From a virus: a stretch of 30,750 nt of DNA. The notes under the pieces were generated by a model that was not told the DNA's origin, did not search any database, and saw nothing but the letters and a program-made list of their open reading frames with translations. Position numbers and translations under genes: made by a program. The stretch covers positions 1 through 30,750 of the IMG/VR virus record IMGVR_UViG_3300042470_000360; one strand, 5' to 3'. Below, in pieces: positions 15,547 through 23,505 of the stretch; the stretch's first letter is position 1; each line of letters opens with the position of its first letter.

Positions 15547-17296
15547 GATGTACCCCATTCAAGTAATCGCTAAGTTCACTGCGAATCATTTCAAAAACAT
15601 CATCCCAAGTATCGTATTTGCTCTGCCTGAACAATCGAACAGCATCGTACCAAGGAACGCTACTTCCAGGTAAGGCCCACAAGTAATAAGGCAGGATTGG
15701 GATAGCAACCCAAGTCGGTATGCCCATCGCAGCCGATAGGTGAGCCACTGAGGTACATGATGAGATGACTAAGTCACAGCCTGCCACCGCAAGTTGCGTA
15801 TCTTGCCATGAGTCAAGCTTGGACTCAGCAATCCATTCAGGTCGATGCTGTGCGCCTTCATCACGCTGCAAGGACACAAACTCAACATCAAAGCCTTTAA
15901 CAGCGTTAAAGAGCAACTCAGGTGGGAAATACTTGCGATGATCGTGCTCGAAGTTGGGATTACCCTGCCAACGCAAACCGATACGGAATTTGTCCTTTGT
16001 GACTTGTGGGCAGGGGATATAAGCGCGACCCCACACATCCTTGTACTCAATACCTAAAGGTATTGGCGCTGACATTCCAGGCACCCAAGCATGGTGATAA
16101 ACGCCTGGGGCCGCTTCGTGAACGGCTACCGCACGCACATTGGGAACCGTTGCAAAGAGCGTTACAAGCTCGGGCGAGCAAGCCACAATCACTTGGCAGT
16201 TGCGAGCCGTAATGTCTTGCACAAAGCGCATCTGGTGAATTTGATCGCCTAAGCCACCTTCTAAGTAAAGCAAGACGGTTTGATGAGGTTGACCCTGCCA
16301 AAGCTCTGTGGGCACTTGAGGCTTGCGATTGCCGAAGACCTGCTCAATCCTACCCCTGGCAAGTAACTGCATACCTTCTTGCAGCTTGCCTTGCATCAGC
16401 ACATACAAGCCTCGGTTATAGGCTGCACGGTGGTTTTCAGGCTCAACGCGCTCAAGGTGCTGGGCAATCTCCCAAGCTTTTTGGAAGTCACCGCGACGGC
16501 CTGCTTCCAATTGCAAATCGAGGGGCTGTTTGGGTCTTGACTCTTCCGTTTCACCAAGCCAAAAGCGTGGTTGGTTAAACTCGTGATAACGGTGCCCCAA
16601 GACCTCTTGGGCTGTTTGCTTGTGCTGACGCTCAAGCTTAGGCTTGATGTCGTGCAAACCAGGGATGCCCCAAACCTCATCATCTTTCTCAGCTACTACT
16701 GAACCTTCAATGCGCTCAAAGTCATAGGTAAAAGGCTCAAGCTCCAAGAACTGATGAATGCGATCAAGCTGTGTTTTGGGGTCAGCAAGCAGGTCTTCGT
16801 ACTCAATCAAGCAAAAGGACAGGGGATCTTCCAACATGCCTGCGTGCAGCGTCACATAGCCTGTTTTGACCACATCAATGAGGTGTGTCTCGGCCAAAAA
16901 CTTTTGCACATTGTCTGGTTTAACAACACGCACAAAGGATGCAATGCAGTCAGGCACGCTGCGAACCGTTGCAATGATCTTGGGCTTTTGACCTAAGACT
17001 TTCGTCATGGTCTTCATGATCGGTGGCGCAGGCCAGCCACGGTTTTTGTCGATGATGACAGGCTTGGTAATGGTCTCGTTTTTGGCTTGCATCAACCCGC
17101 GCAACATGCGAATCATGTCATCGTCATTGCGACCTTGGACATGAATGGACTCATCACGCTCCCACTTCTCAGCCACAGCGCCCATGATGCTAATTAGCCC
17201 TGATGTTGGTGTGACATGCACCAGGGGGTTTTGATTCAGGATCGCGGCAAGAACCGTGGATCCAGAGCGTGGTAAGCCAGATAAGAAGTGCATCAT
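15521..17296 (-). CDS. Sulfotransferase-TPR-glycosyltransferase fusion
   Basis: A 591-residue three-part protein. Residues about 1-240 form a PAPS-dependent sulfotransferase domain with the 5'-phosphosulfate loop SGLPRSGSTVLA (6-17) and the 3'-phosphate site around Arg112 and Ser120 (ATVRSVPDCIASFVRV). Residues about 260-325 look like two TPR-type helical repeats (EAGRRGDFQKAWEIAQHLER then NRGLYVLMQGKLQEGMQLL). Residues about 335-580 resemble a GT-B transferase of the GT9/GT41 type, with LEGGLGDQIHQMRFVQ and the late nucleotide-sugar motif ISSCTSVAHLSAAMGIPTWV. The fusion suggests that sugar transfer and sulfation act on one acceptor. The start is MM at 17296/17293, overlapping the RCC1 gene stop. 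Confidence 0.82.
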   Translation of the reverse strand: MMHFLSGLPRSGSTVLAAILNQNPLVHVTPTSGLISIMGAVAEKWERDESIHVQGRNDDDMIRMLRGLMQAKNETITKPVIIDKNRGWPAPPIMKTMTKVLGQKPKIIATVRSVPDCIASFVRVVKPDNVQKFLAETHLIDVVKTGYVTLHAGMLEDPLSFCLIEYEDLLADPKTQLDRIHQFLELEPFTYDFERIEGSVVAEKDDEVWGIPGLHDIKPKLERQHKQTAQEVLGHRYHEFNQPRFWLGETEESRPKQPLDLQLEAGRRGDFQKAWEIAQHLERVEPENHRAAYNRGLYVLMQGKLQEGMQLLARGRIEQVFGNRKPQVPTELWQGQPHQTVLLYLEGGLGDQIHQMRFVQDITARNCQVIVACSPELVTLFATVPNVRAVAVHEAAPGVYHHAWVPGMSAPIPLGIEYKDVWGRAYIPCPQVTKDKFRIGLRWQGNPNFEHDHRKYFPPELLFNAVKGFDVEFVSLQRDEGAQHRPEWIAESKLDSWQDTQLAVAGCDLVISSCTSVAHLSAAMGIPTWVAIPILPYYLWALPGSSVPWYDAVRLFRQSKYDTWDDVFEMIRSELSDYLNGVHHGRIRSMG

Positions 17297-19035
17297 GCAG
17301 GACTGATTGATGTTTGAGTAATACCAAATGTAGCATTACCGGAACCGGCTGATATAAACCCCCAATTTGTTAATGCCCCAACCTGAACTGGCGATGATCT
17401 AGGTGTTGTGTTGCCTTGCCCAAGTTGACCATCGCTATTTCTACCCCATGACCATAGCGTGCCGTCCGTCTTTATTACAGAAGAAGTTCCGAATCCTGCC
17501 GACGCTTTATCCCAGGTTGTTAATGCACCAACTTGTACAGGAGAGGATCTTGGATATGTGTGGTTAAGCCCTAAATTTCCATATTGGTTACGACCCCAGG
17601 CATACAATTCTCCGGTTGTAAGAATTCCGAGCATGTGACAGTTAGAATAATTACCGGAAGCAACATTTATGCTTTTCCAAGTCGTTAATGCACCAAGCTG
17701 TACAGGTGAAGACATGCTAGTTGTAGAATTAATACCCAATTCCCCCCAAAGATTATGGCCCCAAACCCAAGCCGTGCCATCAGTTTTTATAGCTGCTGCT
17801 CGATAAACGCCCATGTTTATTTTTGACCATGTAGTTAATGCACCTATTTGAGTCGGAGATGATCTGGCAAAACTGCCAAAAGGATTATCATTTTGGCCTA
17901 AAACACCTTGGTAGTTCAGCCCCCAAGACCACATGGTCCCATTAGTTTTACGAGCCAGAAATGCTTGACCACCGCCAGAAATTTCTGCCCAATCGGTCAG
18001 TGTTCCGACTTGAACTGGCGATGATAAAGTTAATAAACTATTATGCCCCAAGGAACCATTGGTATTATTACCCCAAGTAAATAATTGTCCTGATACTGTC
18101 AGTGCTGCGCAAGAGGAATTATTTGTTGTCGCGCTAGCCCAAGTAGTAAGCGATCCAATTTGTACAGGGGAGGATCGGGAAATAATATTATTTTGACCTA
18201 GTTGACCTTGAGCATTATAACCCCAAGACCACATTGTTCCATCTGTTTTTATAGCCACAGCTTGGGCTTGGCCTGATACACTTGCCCAATTCAATAATGC
18301 CCCAACTTGTGTAGGAGAAGATATGGAGGCCGCACTATTTTGACCAAGTTTGCCAGCAACTCCATTTCCCCAAGAATAAAGTTGACCTTGCGTTCCCCCC
18401 GGAATCGTAGCTTCCACCCAGCCACGCCATTTCGTACCACCATCCGTTGTAAGCAATGCAATAACAGTAATGCCGTTTGCGCCGGTAGCTAAGGTCGGTG
18501 CCGTTTGTACGGTGCTGATCGTCGCAGCAGCATACTGCCCGCTCCAATACACTGAATTAGGCCAAACAATCGTATAGGCCGTACCGTCCGAGGCATTCTT
18601 CACTACGATCTGAATCAAAATCGGCGTGCCACTTGCAGGCACATTGGTAAACGAAAGTGTCGTGATGTTTGCTGCCATCGTTAAGTCGATGACATTGCCA
18701 CTGTTTAGGTTGATCGTGGTTGTAGCTGATGATGTAACGGCTTGACGGGTATTGTTGGTCAGGGCACCTGCTGCTACCGAGCCAAAGCTTAAAACACCTG
18801 CGCCATTGGTTGTCAAAAATTGCCCACTCGTGCCATCAGCCGTAGGGTACTTAAGCTCGGCAGGATTGTTGAAAAAGCGCTTGACGACACCCGATGCATT
18901 CTCGAAATACATCGTCATGTCGGTATCAGCAATGTTCAGCGCCAATTCGCCAGGACTAAGATTGGCAGCAAGGGGTAGGTTGCCCGAAGTCGTGCTGCGA
19001 TAAAGCTGGATGGGCGTGTAATTGGTTGCAGGCAT
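17293..19035 (-). CDS. Tail-fibre-type protein with seven RCC1 repeats (beta-propeller)
   Basis: A 580-residue protein preceded by a strong GGAGGT site six bases from the ATG. The N-terminal segment (about 1-85; LSPGELALNIADTDMTMYFENA) is the attachment region common in phage fibres, followed by a beta-rich linker domain to about 210. From about 218 to the end there are seven consecutive RCC1-like repeats, each with WGxNxxGxLGxN and SSPxQ[VIL]G. Seven is the number needed for a closed propeller. The repeat region looks clearly AT-richer than its neighbours: sample 60-base lines I counted by hand gave about 38-48% G+C. The domain therefore probably arrived by transfer. RCC1 propellers bind proteins or sugars, so a receptor-binding head is the likely role. 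Confidence 0.85.
   Translation of the reverse strand: MPATNYTPIQLYRSTTSGNLPLAANLSPGELALNIADTDMTMYFENASGVVKRFFNNPAELKYPTADGTSGQFLTTNGAGVLSFGSVAAGALTNNTRQAVTSSATTTINLNSGNVIDLTMAANITTLSFTNVPASGTPILIQIVVKNASDGTAYTIVWPNSVYWSGQYAAATISTVQTAPTLATGANGITVIALLTTDGGTKWRGWVEATIPGGTQGQLYSWGNGVAGKLGQNSAASISSPTQVGALLNWASVSGQAQAVAIKTDGTMWSWGYNAQGQLGQNNIISRSSPVQIGSLTTWASATTNNSSCAALTVSGQLFTWGNNTNGSLGHNSLLTLSSPVQVGTLTDWAEISGGGQAFLARKTNGTMWSWGLNYQGVLGQNDNPFGSFARSSPTQIGALTTWSKINMGVYRAAAIKTDGTAWVWGHNLWGELGINSTTSMSSPVQLGALTTWKSINVASGNYSNCHMLGILTTGELYAWGRNQYGNLGLNHTYPRSSPVQVGALTTWDKASAGFGTSSVIKTDGTLWSWGRNSDGQLGQGNTTPRSSPVQVGALTNWGFISAGSGNATFGITQTSISPA
17310..18390 (-). repeat. Seven tandem RCC1-type coding repeats
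   Basis: Seven units of about 48-55 codons each, marked by Trp-Gly...Leu-Gly and Ser-Ser-Pro-x-Gln motifs. DNA identity between units is partial, highest around the codons for SSPVQVGALTTW, where several units share nearly the same bases. That pattern suggests duplication followed by drift and leaves room for recombination between units. Confidence 0.8.
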
Positions 19036-19039
19036 TTTT

Positions 19040-19045
19040 ACCTCC
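19040..19045 (-). promoter_or_regulatory. Strong ribosome-binding site of the RCC1 fibre gene
   Basis: GGAGGT on the minus strand, six bases (AAAA plus spacing) before the ATG at 19035. It lies in a 34-base gap, in contrast to the overlapping starts around it, and points to independent, strong translation of this fibre. Confidence 0.7.
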
Positions 19046-19069
19046 GTGAATCAGTCAATTTCATCATTT

Positions 19070-19528
19070 TTAGGCTGCGCGTTCAAGGTACAAAAGGCTT
19101 TTCACAGCCCTTAAAACGATCTCTGGCGCGACAAACTTGCTGGGGTCATGCTCATAGCAGTCCCACCACAAAAACTGGTTGGGCACGAGATTAGCGCGGT
19201 CCTTGAGCAGGTTGATGTTCTCAGGGTGGCCAAAGATGTTGGGGTCCGATACTGACCACAGCACAATCCCAGGCTTGCCCAAATCCCACCCAAAGTGCTG
19301 CAAGAAGCTATCGCATGAAATCCAGGTATCGCACTCGCGGATGAGGTTGCACAAAGCATTGAGCGGCAGGTTCTTGCGAAAGTCATCAACCAACCGCGGC
19401 TCACCCTCCACTCCCACCTGTACCACAGGCTTGGGCAGCATCGGGATAAGCTCCTCCCAAAACGGGTAATCCTTGGGATTCTTCTTCCCGTTGGATAGCT
19501 TTTTGGCAAAGGGTGCGATCACAATCAT
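19070..19528 (-). CDS. C-terminal half of a GT9-like glycosyltransferase, encoded separately
   Basis: A 152-residue protein that resembles only the C-terminal Rossmann domain of GT9 (heptosyltransferase-type) enzymes: MIVIAPFAKKLSNGKKNPKD, a strand pattern VVQVGVEGE, and the late block WISCDSFLQHFGWDLGKPG followed by VLWSVSDPNIFG. Full GT9 proteins are about 300-350 residues with an N-terminal Rossmann domain. The matching N-terminal half appears as the tail of the gene just upstream (19525-20493), whose stop overlaps this ATG (ATGA). The two products may assemble into one GT-B enzyme. Alternatively this is a stand-alone fragment with binding but no catalytic role. Confidence 0.78.
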   Translation of the reverse strand: MIVIAPFAKKLSNGKKNPKDYPFWEELIPMLPKPVVQVGVEGEPRLVDDFRKNLPLNALCNLIRECDTWISCDSFLQHFGWDLGKPGIVLWSVSDPNIFGHPENINLLKDRANLVPNQFLWWDCYEHDPSKFVAPEIVLRAVKSLLYLERAA

Positions 19529-20493
19529 AAGTACAACTTTCGGTAAGCTGACTCAAGGCTTGACTTCCACTTCCAACGGTCCATTTTCGCATAAATGTTA
19601 TACATTTCGATGTCGCCAAATAAGTCTTTGGCCTCAGCGATGGACCTGCACGGGATGATCTCAGGATAGCAGCCAAACACCACAGGGTTCTTAATGGATG
19701 GCAGCACATGCTTGAAGACCACATGATCGCCCATGCCGTTGTTAAGCACCACAATCGTTGCATCTCTGAATGCCATCGTGTTGCGGAAGATCTGCTCGTC
19801 ATGCGCAAACAACTGATCGTTGTTATCCATGCGGATACCACCTGATGGCGCTTTCAGGTGCCAGGTCACTGCATTGGGTACAACCAGCAGTTTGTAGCCT
19901 TTAAGCTTCAAACCCCAACTGAATAGCGTCTCTTCGCGGTGTGCCACGCGGGACAGGCCTAGGTTGTAGTCATAAATCCCAGCACGGTACAAGAAGGTGC
20001 AGTGAAGATGATCCACCTCTCTGACCTTGTGAATGGTCTGCCACTGTGGATTTGGCTCATGATCAATGTAGTCAATCTTGCCTGTAGGCTTGGCCGTCTC
20101 AAAGTCATGGCCTGGCATAAAGACTGAGCCACCAATGCCTGCCACATCAGGCGCAATGTGCTTAGCTAATTGCTCGAGTACGCCAGGCTCAGGAAGGGCA
20201 TCATCATCCACGCGCCACACCCAGTCATAGCCCATGCAATTGGCCATTTGATGATTGTGATGCTGGCCCTTTTTGCCTGCCCAGAGCCATTCCCAAGCAA
20301 TGCCTTTGCGCTCAAGCATGAAGAAATACTTGCTGTACATCGGGTCCTGGCGCAGGTCTAAATGCTCGTCGTTATCATCAAAGATCACAAGCTTGTCAGG
20401 CTTGCGTGTCTGATTCATCACGGCCTGCAAGGCCATCGGCAAGAAGGTATGCGTGCGGCCTCGTGTCGAGATTGAGCACAGAATGCTAGGCAT
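19525..20493 (-). CDS. GT2-like glycosyltransferase with C-terminal GT9 N-half
   Basis: A 322-residue protein. Residues about 1-235 form a GT-A family 2-like transferase: SILCSISTRGRTHTFLPMAL at the start, Asp96-98 (WRVDDDALPEPGV) as metal motif, and an HREETLFSW acceptor region. Residues about 244-322 switch to a GT9-like N-terminal start (ATIVVLNNGMGDHVVFKHVL), including the Gly-x-Gly-Asp loop, and end before any GT9 C-terminal domain. That missing part is encoded by the next gene. The gene overlaps the GT2-methyltransferase gene by 8 bases. Donor and acceptor sugars are unknown. Confidence 0.8.
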   Translation of the reverse strand: MPSILCSISTRGRTHTFLPMALQAVMNQTRKPDKLVIFDDNDEHLDLRQDPMYSKYFFMLERKGIAWEWLWAGKKGQHHNHQMANCMGYDWVWRVDDDALPEPGVLEQLAKHIAPDVAGIGGSVFMPGHDFETAKPTGKIDYIDHEPNPQWQTIHKVREVDHLHCTFLYRAGIYDYNLGLSRVAHREETLFSWGLKLKGYKLLVVPNAVTWHLKAPSGGIRMDNNDQLFAHDEQIFRNTMAFRDATIVVLNNGMGDHVVFKHVLPSIKNPVVFGCYPEIIPCRSIAEAKDLFGDIEMYNIYAKMDRWKWKSSLESAYRKLYL

Positions 20494-21766
20494 GCCAGCG
20501 CCCGATCAGCAGGTTTAACCGATTCTTATCGTCAATGGCTTTAGGCGCTGTTGAGATGGCGCCTTCCTCATCGATGTACTCAAAATGAAAGCCAGGAAAG
20601 TGCGATTCATTCAGGCCATGCAACTTGTGATGCGGACCCCAAAAACCTGGTGGCTCATTCATCGGCACCGTAAACAGCAGGGTCTTGCAATGCTGCTTTA
20701 GCTTTTGCAGGATTTCAAGGCCATTGTCTAAGTGCTCGATAACCTCAAAAGCAATGATCGTGTCGTACTGATCAAAAGGGTAAGTATTGATGTCAGCATG
20801 ATGGAACTGGCAGTGAGGTGTCCATTGCTGCTCGTTGGCCACATCCACAATGATTGGATCGTAATCAAGGCCAATGTAAGGCTTGTCAGGCATGAACTGA
20901 GAGCCGTAACCACTCGAGCAACCAATCTCTAAAATGTTGCGGCCTGCATGGCTTGCAGCCCATTGATACCGAGTTGACTCTCTCGGGAAAACTGGATCGC
21001 CTTTCAAGAAGACTGCGCGCTCCCAGTAATTCGATAAACGCCAGCGATACCACTCACGGTTATACATCTTGGCAAGCTTGAGTGAGTTGCGCAAAAAGAT
21101 GTCGTGATAGTTATCAACCAGCTTGGGATCGAGCATCGTGCCCTCACCCTTGTGATAAATCGGAAAGACGCCTGTGTACTGTGAGCCATCCCACTGCTTT
21201 GGCGAGCATTCAGTCACCTCGTAGCCTGCCTCTTCAGCGCGAATGCAAAACTCGGTATCCTCGCCACCGCCCACGCCAAAGTCCATGCTGAGCAAGCCAA
21301 TCTGGCTGAATACGCGCCTGCGAATCATCACGCAAAAGAAGACTACAAAGTCACGGCCTGCAGGCTCTGACGGTCCTTTGATAACCCCTGATATGCCACA
21401 CTGAGGATTGACGAAGGGATGGTCCAGCATGTGCAGCCACTGGCTCTTTTCCTGGGGCAGCAGGACCGTGTCATTGTTAAGCAGGACAATCTTGTCAGTG
21501 CGCGTAGCTACGATGCCAGCATTGCAAGCGCCTGAATAACCCAAGGGCTTGTCATTCCAAACAACTTTGATGTGCTTCTCAAAGCCGATGCTGGTAAAGC
21601 GCTGCGTTAGCTCTTTCAGGTAGACATCGGTATTGTCCGTACAACCATTGGCCGAAATGACCAATTCCACATCGGCCATGTCGGTGTACTTGAAGACAGA
21701 CTCTAAGCAGGGCTTTAGTAGGTCATCACAATGGTTGTAGGTCGGTATGACAATTGAATACTTCAT
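20486..21766 (-). CDS. GT2 glycosyltransferase-SAM methyltransferase fusion
   Basis: A 426-residue protein. The N-terminal domain (about 1-235) is a family 2 transferase: MKYSIVIPTYNHCDDLLKPC, the nucleotide-sugar motif LLNNDTVLLP (95-104), and GGGEDTEFCIRA (167-178) with the catalytic-base-type ED. The C-terminal domain (about 275-400) is a class I methyltransferase with NILEIGCSSGYG (277-288), an acidic strand end IGLDYDP (298-304) and VIEHLDNGLEIL (342-353). It could add a sugar and methylate it, or cap a chain by methylation. It directly follows the collagen-like fibre gene with a 1-base overlap, which suggests co-expression with that fibre. Confidence 0.85.
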   Translation of the reverse strand: MKYSIVIPTYNHCDDLLKPCLESVFKYTDMADVELVISANGCTDNTDVYLKELTQRFTSIGFEKHIKVVWNDKPLGYSGACNAGIVATRTDKIVLLNNDTVLLPQEKSQWLHMLDHPFVNPQCGISGVIKGPSEPAGRDFVVFFCVMIRRRVFSQIGLLSMDFGVGGGEDTEFCIRAEEAGYEVTECSPKQWDGSQYTGVFPIYHKGEGTMLDPKLVDNYHDIFLRNSLKLAKMYNREWYRWRLSNYWERAVFLKGDPVFPRESTRYQWAASHAGRNILEIGCSSGYGSQFMPDKPYIGLDYDPIIVDVANEQQWTPHCQFHHADINTYPFDQYDTIIAFEVIEHLDNGLEILQKLKQHCKTLLFTVPMNEPPGFWGPHHKLHGLNESHFPGFHFEYIDEEGAISTAPKAIDDKNRLNLLIGRWHA

Positions 21767-23505
21767 TAGAAAGTTCCACCGTCAACCCCACCTGTGATTG
21801 CGTTAGTGCTGCCATTCACTGACAAGCCTGCATCCACAAGCACGGCTTGACTGCCCGTTGTTGAATTGGTGGCAAACAAGATAAAGCCTGCCGTTGCGCT
21901 TGCTGTAGTGGTCACATTGGTTGGTGGCGCGCCAGAGAATCCACTGACACCACTGAATCCTGAAACGCCCGAGCCGCTGAATCCAGAAATGCCCGAGAAG
22001 CCACTGAACCCTGATATGCCTGAAAACCCTGAAATGCCTGAGAAGCCACTGAACCCTGAAATCCCACTAAAGCCAGAGCGACCAGAAAACCCTGAAATCC
22101 CACTGAATCCTGATATGCCGCTAAATCCTGATATGCCCGAGAAGCCAGAGGTGCCACTAAAGCCACTGATGCCTGAGCCAGAAAAGCCTGATATGCCAGA
22201 GCCTGAGAATCCTGAAATGCCACTAAACCCTGAGAATCCACTGATGCCACTAAAGCCTGAGATACCAGAAAAACCTGAGATACCTGAGAACCCAGAGATG
22301 CCGCTAAAGCCACTAAAACCAGAGCGCCCAGAAAATCCTGATGTGCCGCTTTGGGCTACGCCATCAAGACCTGAATAGCCACTGAATCCTGAATAGCCAC
22401 TAATGCCTGAAAACCCACTAATCCCTGAAAAGCCTGAGATCCCACTAAAGCCTGAAATACCTGAAAAGCCAGAGAACCCCGAGGTGCCTGAAAAGCCAGA
22501 AATACCCGAGCCTGAGTAACCCGAGATGCCCGATCCCGAATAGCCAGAAATCCCACTGAAGCCCGATATGCCTGAAAAACCGCTGATCCCTGAGAATCCT
22601 GAGATGCCACTAAAACCTGAAGTGCCCGAGTAACCCGATACGCCAGAGCCTGAAAAGCCTGAAGTGCCGCTGTAACCCGAAATGCCACTGAACCCCGAGA
22701 TACCACTAAAGCCAGAAATGCCGCTATAGCCCGACAGGCCCAAGCCTGAGAAGCCGCTAAACCCTGAGTAGCCTGAGATACCTGAAGCACCCAGTGCATT
22801 GGTCCAAGTGCCACCAATGGCACCTTCAAACTGCGATAACTGCGTGTTAAAGCGAATCATCCCGTCTTGTGCGACAGGCCTTTGCGCAGTATTGCCCTTG
22901 GGCAGCGTCATCGATGCGGTGCCAGGCACTACTGGGTTATCAGCCAATCCCACCGTGGGATTAGCGCCATCACCTGTGCCGTTGGTTACATCAATCTCAT
23001 CAGCCGTGCCCGTAAGCGTGACAACGCCGATGCTGTTGCCACTGGTGCGCGATAAAAGGCCAACGCCTGAAGACTGCGCCAGGTTGAGAACCAAGCCTGA
23101 AAGCGACACCGTTGGGTTGCCAGCAACGCCATCGCCATCGGCAACGCTAATACCTGCCGTTCCAGCCGCGATAGAGCGCGCTGTGAGCGTTGTTGCGTTG
23201 GTCTTGACCTGAATACCTGTCCCTGCTGTTACGAGGCTTGCAGGCGCTCCAGAGAGGCTTAGAACGAGGGTTGAGCCAGCGCCGTTATCTGTGAGCGTTA
23301 AGCCACCACCTGAAGTGCTTAATTGGCGTGATTGCGAGAGTGAGCCTTCACTCGTTGCTGTGACAAAGCTGTAATTGGTTACAGGGACCGCGGCAATATC
23401 TGCCACCGTCGTTTTGACGGTGCCACCATCCTGAACGATGGGCACAAGCTCGGTACCCGTGAGGGCATCGGCGGTCGGTAACTGGGTGATGGTTTGATTG
23501 GCCAT
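21766..23505 (-). CDS. Collagen-like tail fibre (Gly-X-Ser repeats)
   Basis: A 579-residue protein. Residues 1-40 (MANQTITQLPTADALTGTEL...) form an attachment motif also found in the protein at 25835-26419. Residues about 45-240 are beta-rich fibre sequence. Residues about 241-525 are a collagen-like rod of about 95 triplets in which Gly is first and Ser (rarely Thr) takes a fixed place, with Phe, Ile, Tyr, Thr, Val or Arg as the variable residue; Pro and Lys are almost absent. Several Gly-Ser insertions break the register. The C-terminus (about 526-579) ends TGGVDGGTF, matching the end of the fibre at 8010-9500. It is probably a trimeric fibre. The dense, regular serines are candidate O-glycosylation sites. 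Confidence 0.85.
   Translation of the reverse strand: MANQTITQLPTADALTGTELVPIVQDGGTVKTTVADIAAVPVTNYSFVTATSEGSLSQSRQLSTSGGGLTLTDNGAGSTLVLSLSGAPASLVTAGTGIQVKTNATTLTARSIAAGTAGISVADGDGVAGNPTVSLSGLVLNLAQSSGVGLLSRTSGNSIGVVTLTGTADEIDVTNGTGDGANPTVGLADNPVVPGTASMTLPKGNTAQRPVAQDGMIRFNTQLSQFEGAIGGTWTNALGASGISGYSGFSGFSGLGLSGYSGISGFSGISGFSGISGYSGTSGFSGSGVSGYSGTSGFSGISGFSGISGFSGISGFSGISGYSGSGISGYSGSGISGFSGTSGFSGFSGISGFSGISGFSGISGFSGISGYSGFSGYSGLDGVAQSGTSGFSGRSGFSGFSGISGFSGISGFSGISGFSGISGFSGFSGISGFSGSGISGFSGSGISGFSGTSGFSGISGFSGISGFSGISGFSGRSGFSGISGFSGFSGISGFSGISGFSGFSGISGFSGSGVSGFSGVSGFSGAPPTNVTTTASATAGFILFATNSTTGSQAVLVDAGLSVNGSTNAITGGVDGGTF
21931..22785 (-). repeat. Collagen-like tandem coding repeat
   Basis: About 285 codons of Gly-X-Ser triplets. 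At the DNA level the region is a degenerate 9- and 18-base periodic repeat with frequent synonymous codon changes, so exact repeats are short. The mirrored plus-strand frame gives a long Pro/Glu-rich shadow frame with no independent support. Length changes by slippage or recombination are likely. Confidence 0.88.

Noticed and set aside
21866-22378. Long plus-strand frame rich in Pro-Glu-Asn (170 aa)
   Set aside because: It is the mirror of the collagen-like repeat, whose codon pattern keeps the opposite strand open. It has no ribosome-binding site and opposes the whole operon.
21931-22785. CRISPR array, suggested by regular repeats
   Set aside because: The repeats are coding triplet repeats in phase with a long reading frame. 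There are no spacers or constant-length palindromic units.
17293-23505. Diversity-generating retroelement acting on a fibre gene
   Set aside because: No reverse transcriptase gene and no template/variable repeat pair were seen. The repeated blocks are RCC1 and collagen units.
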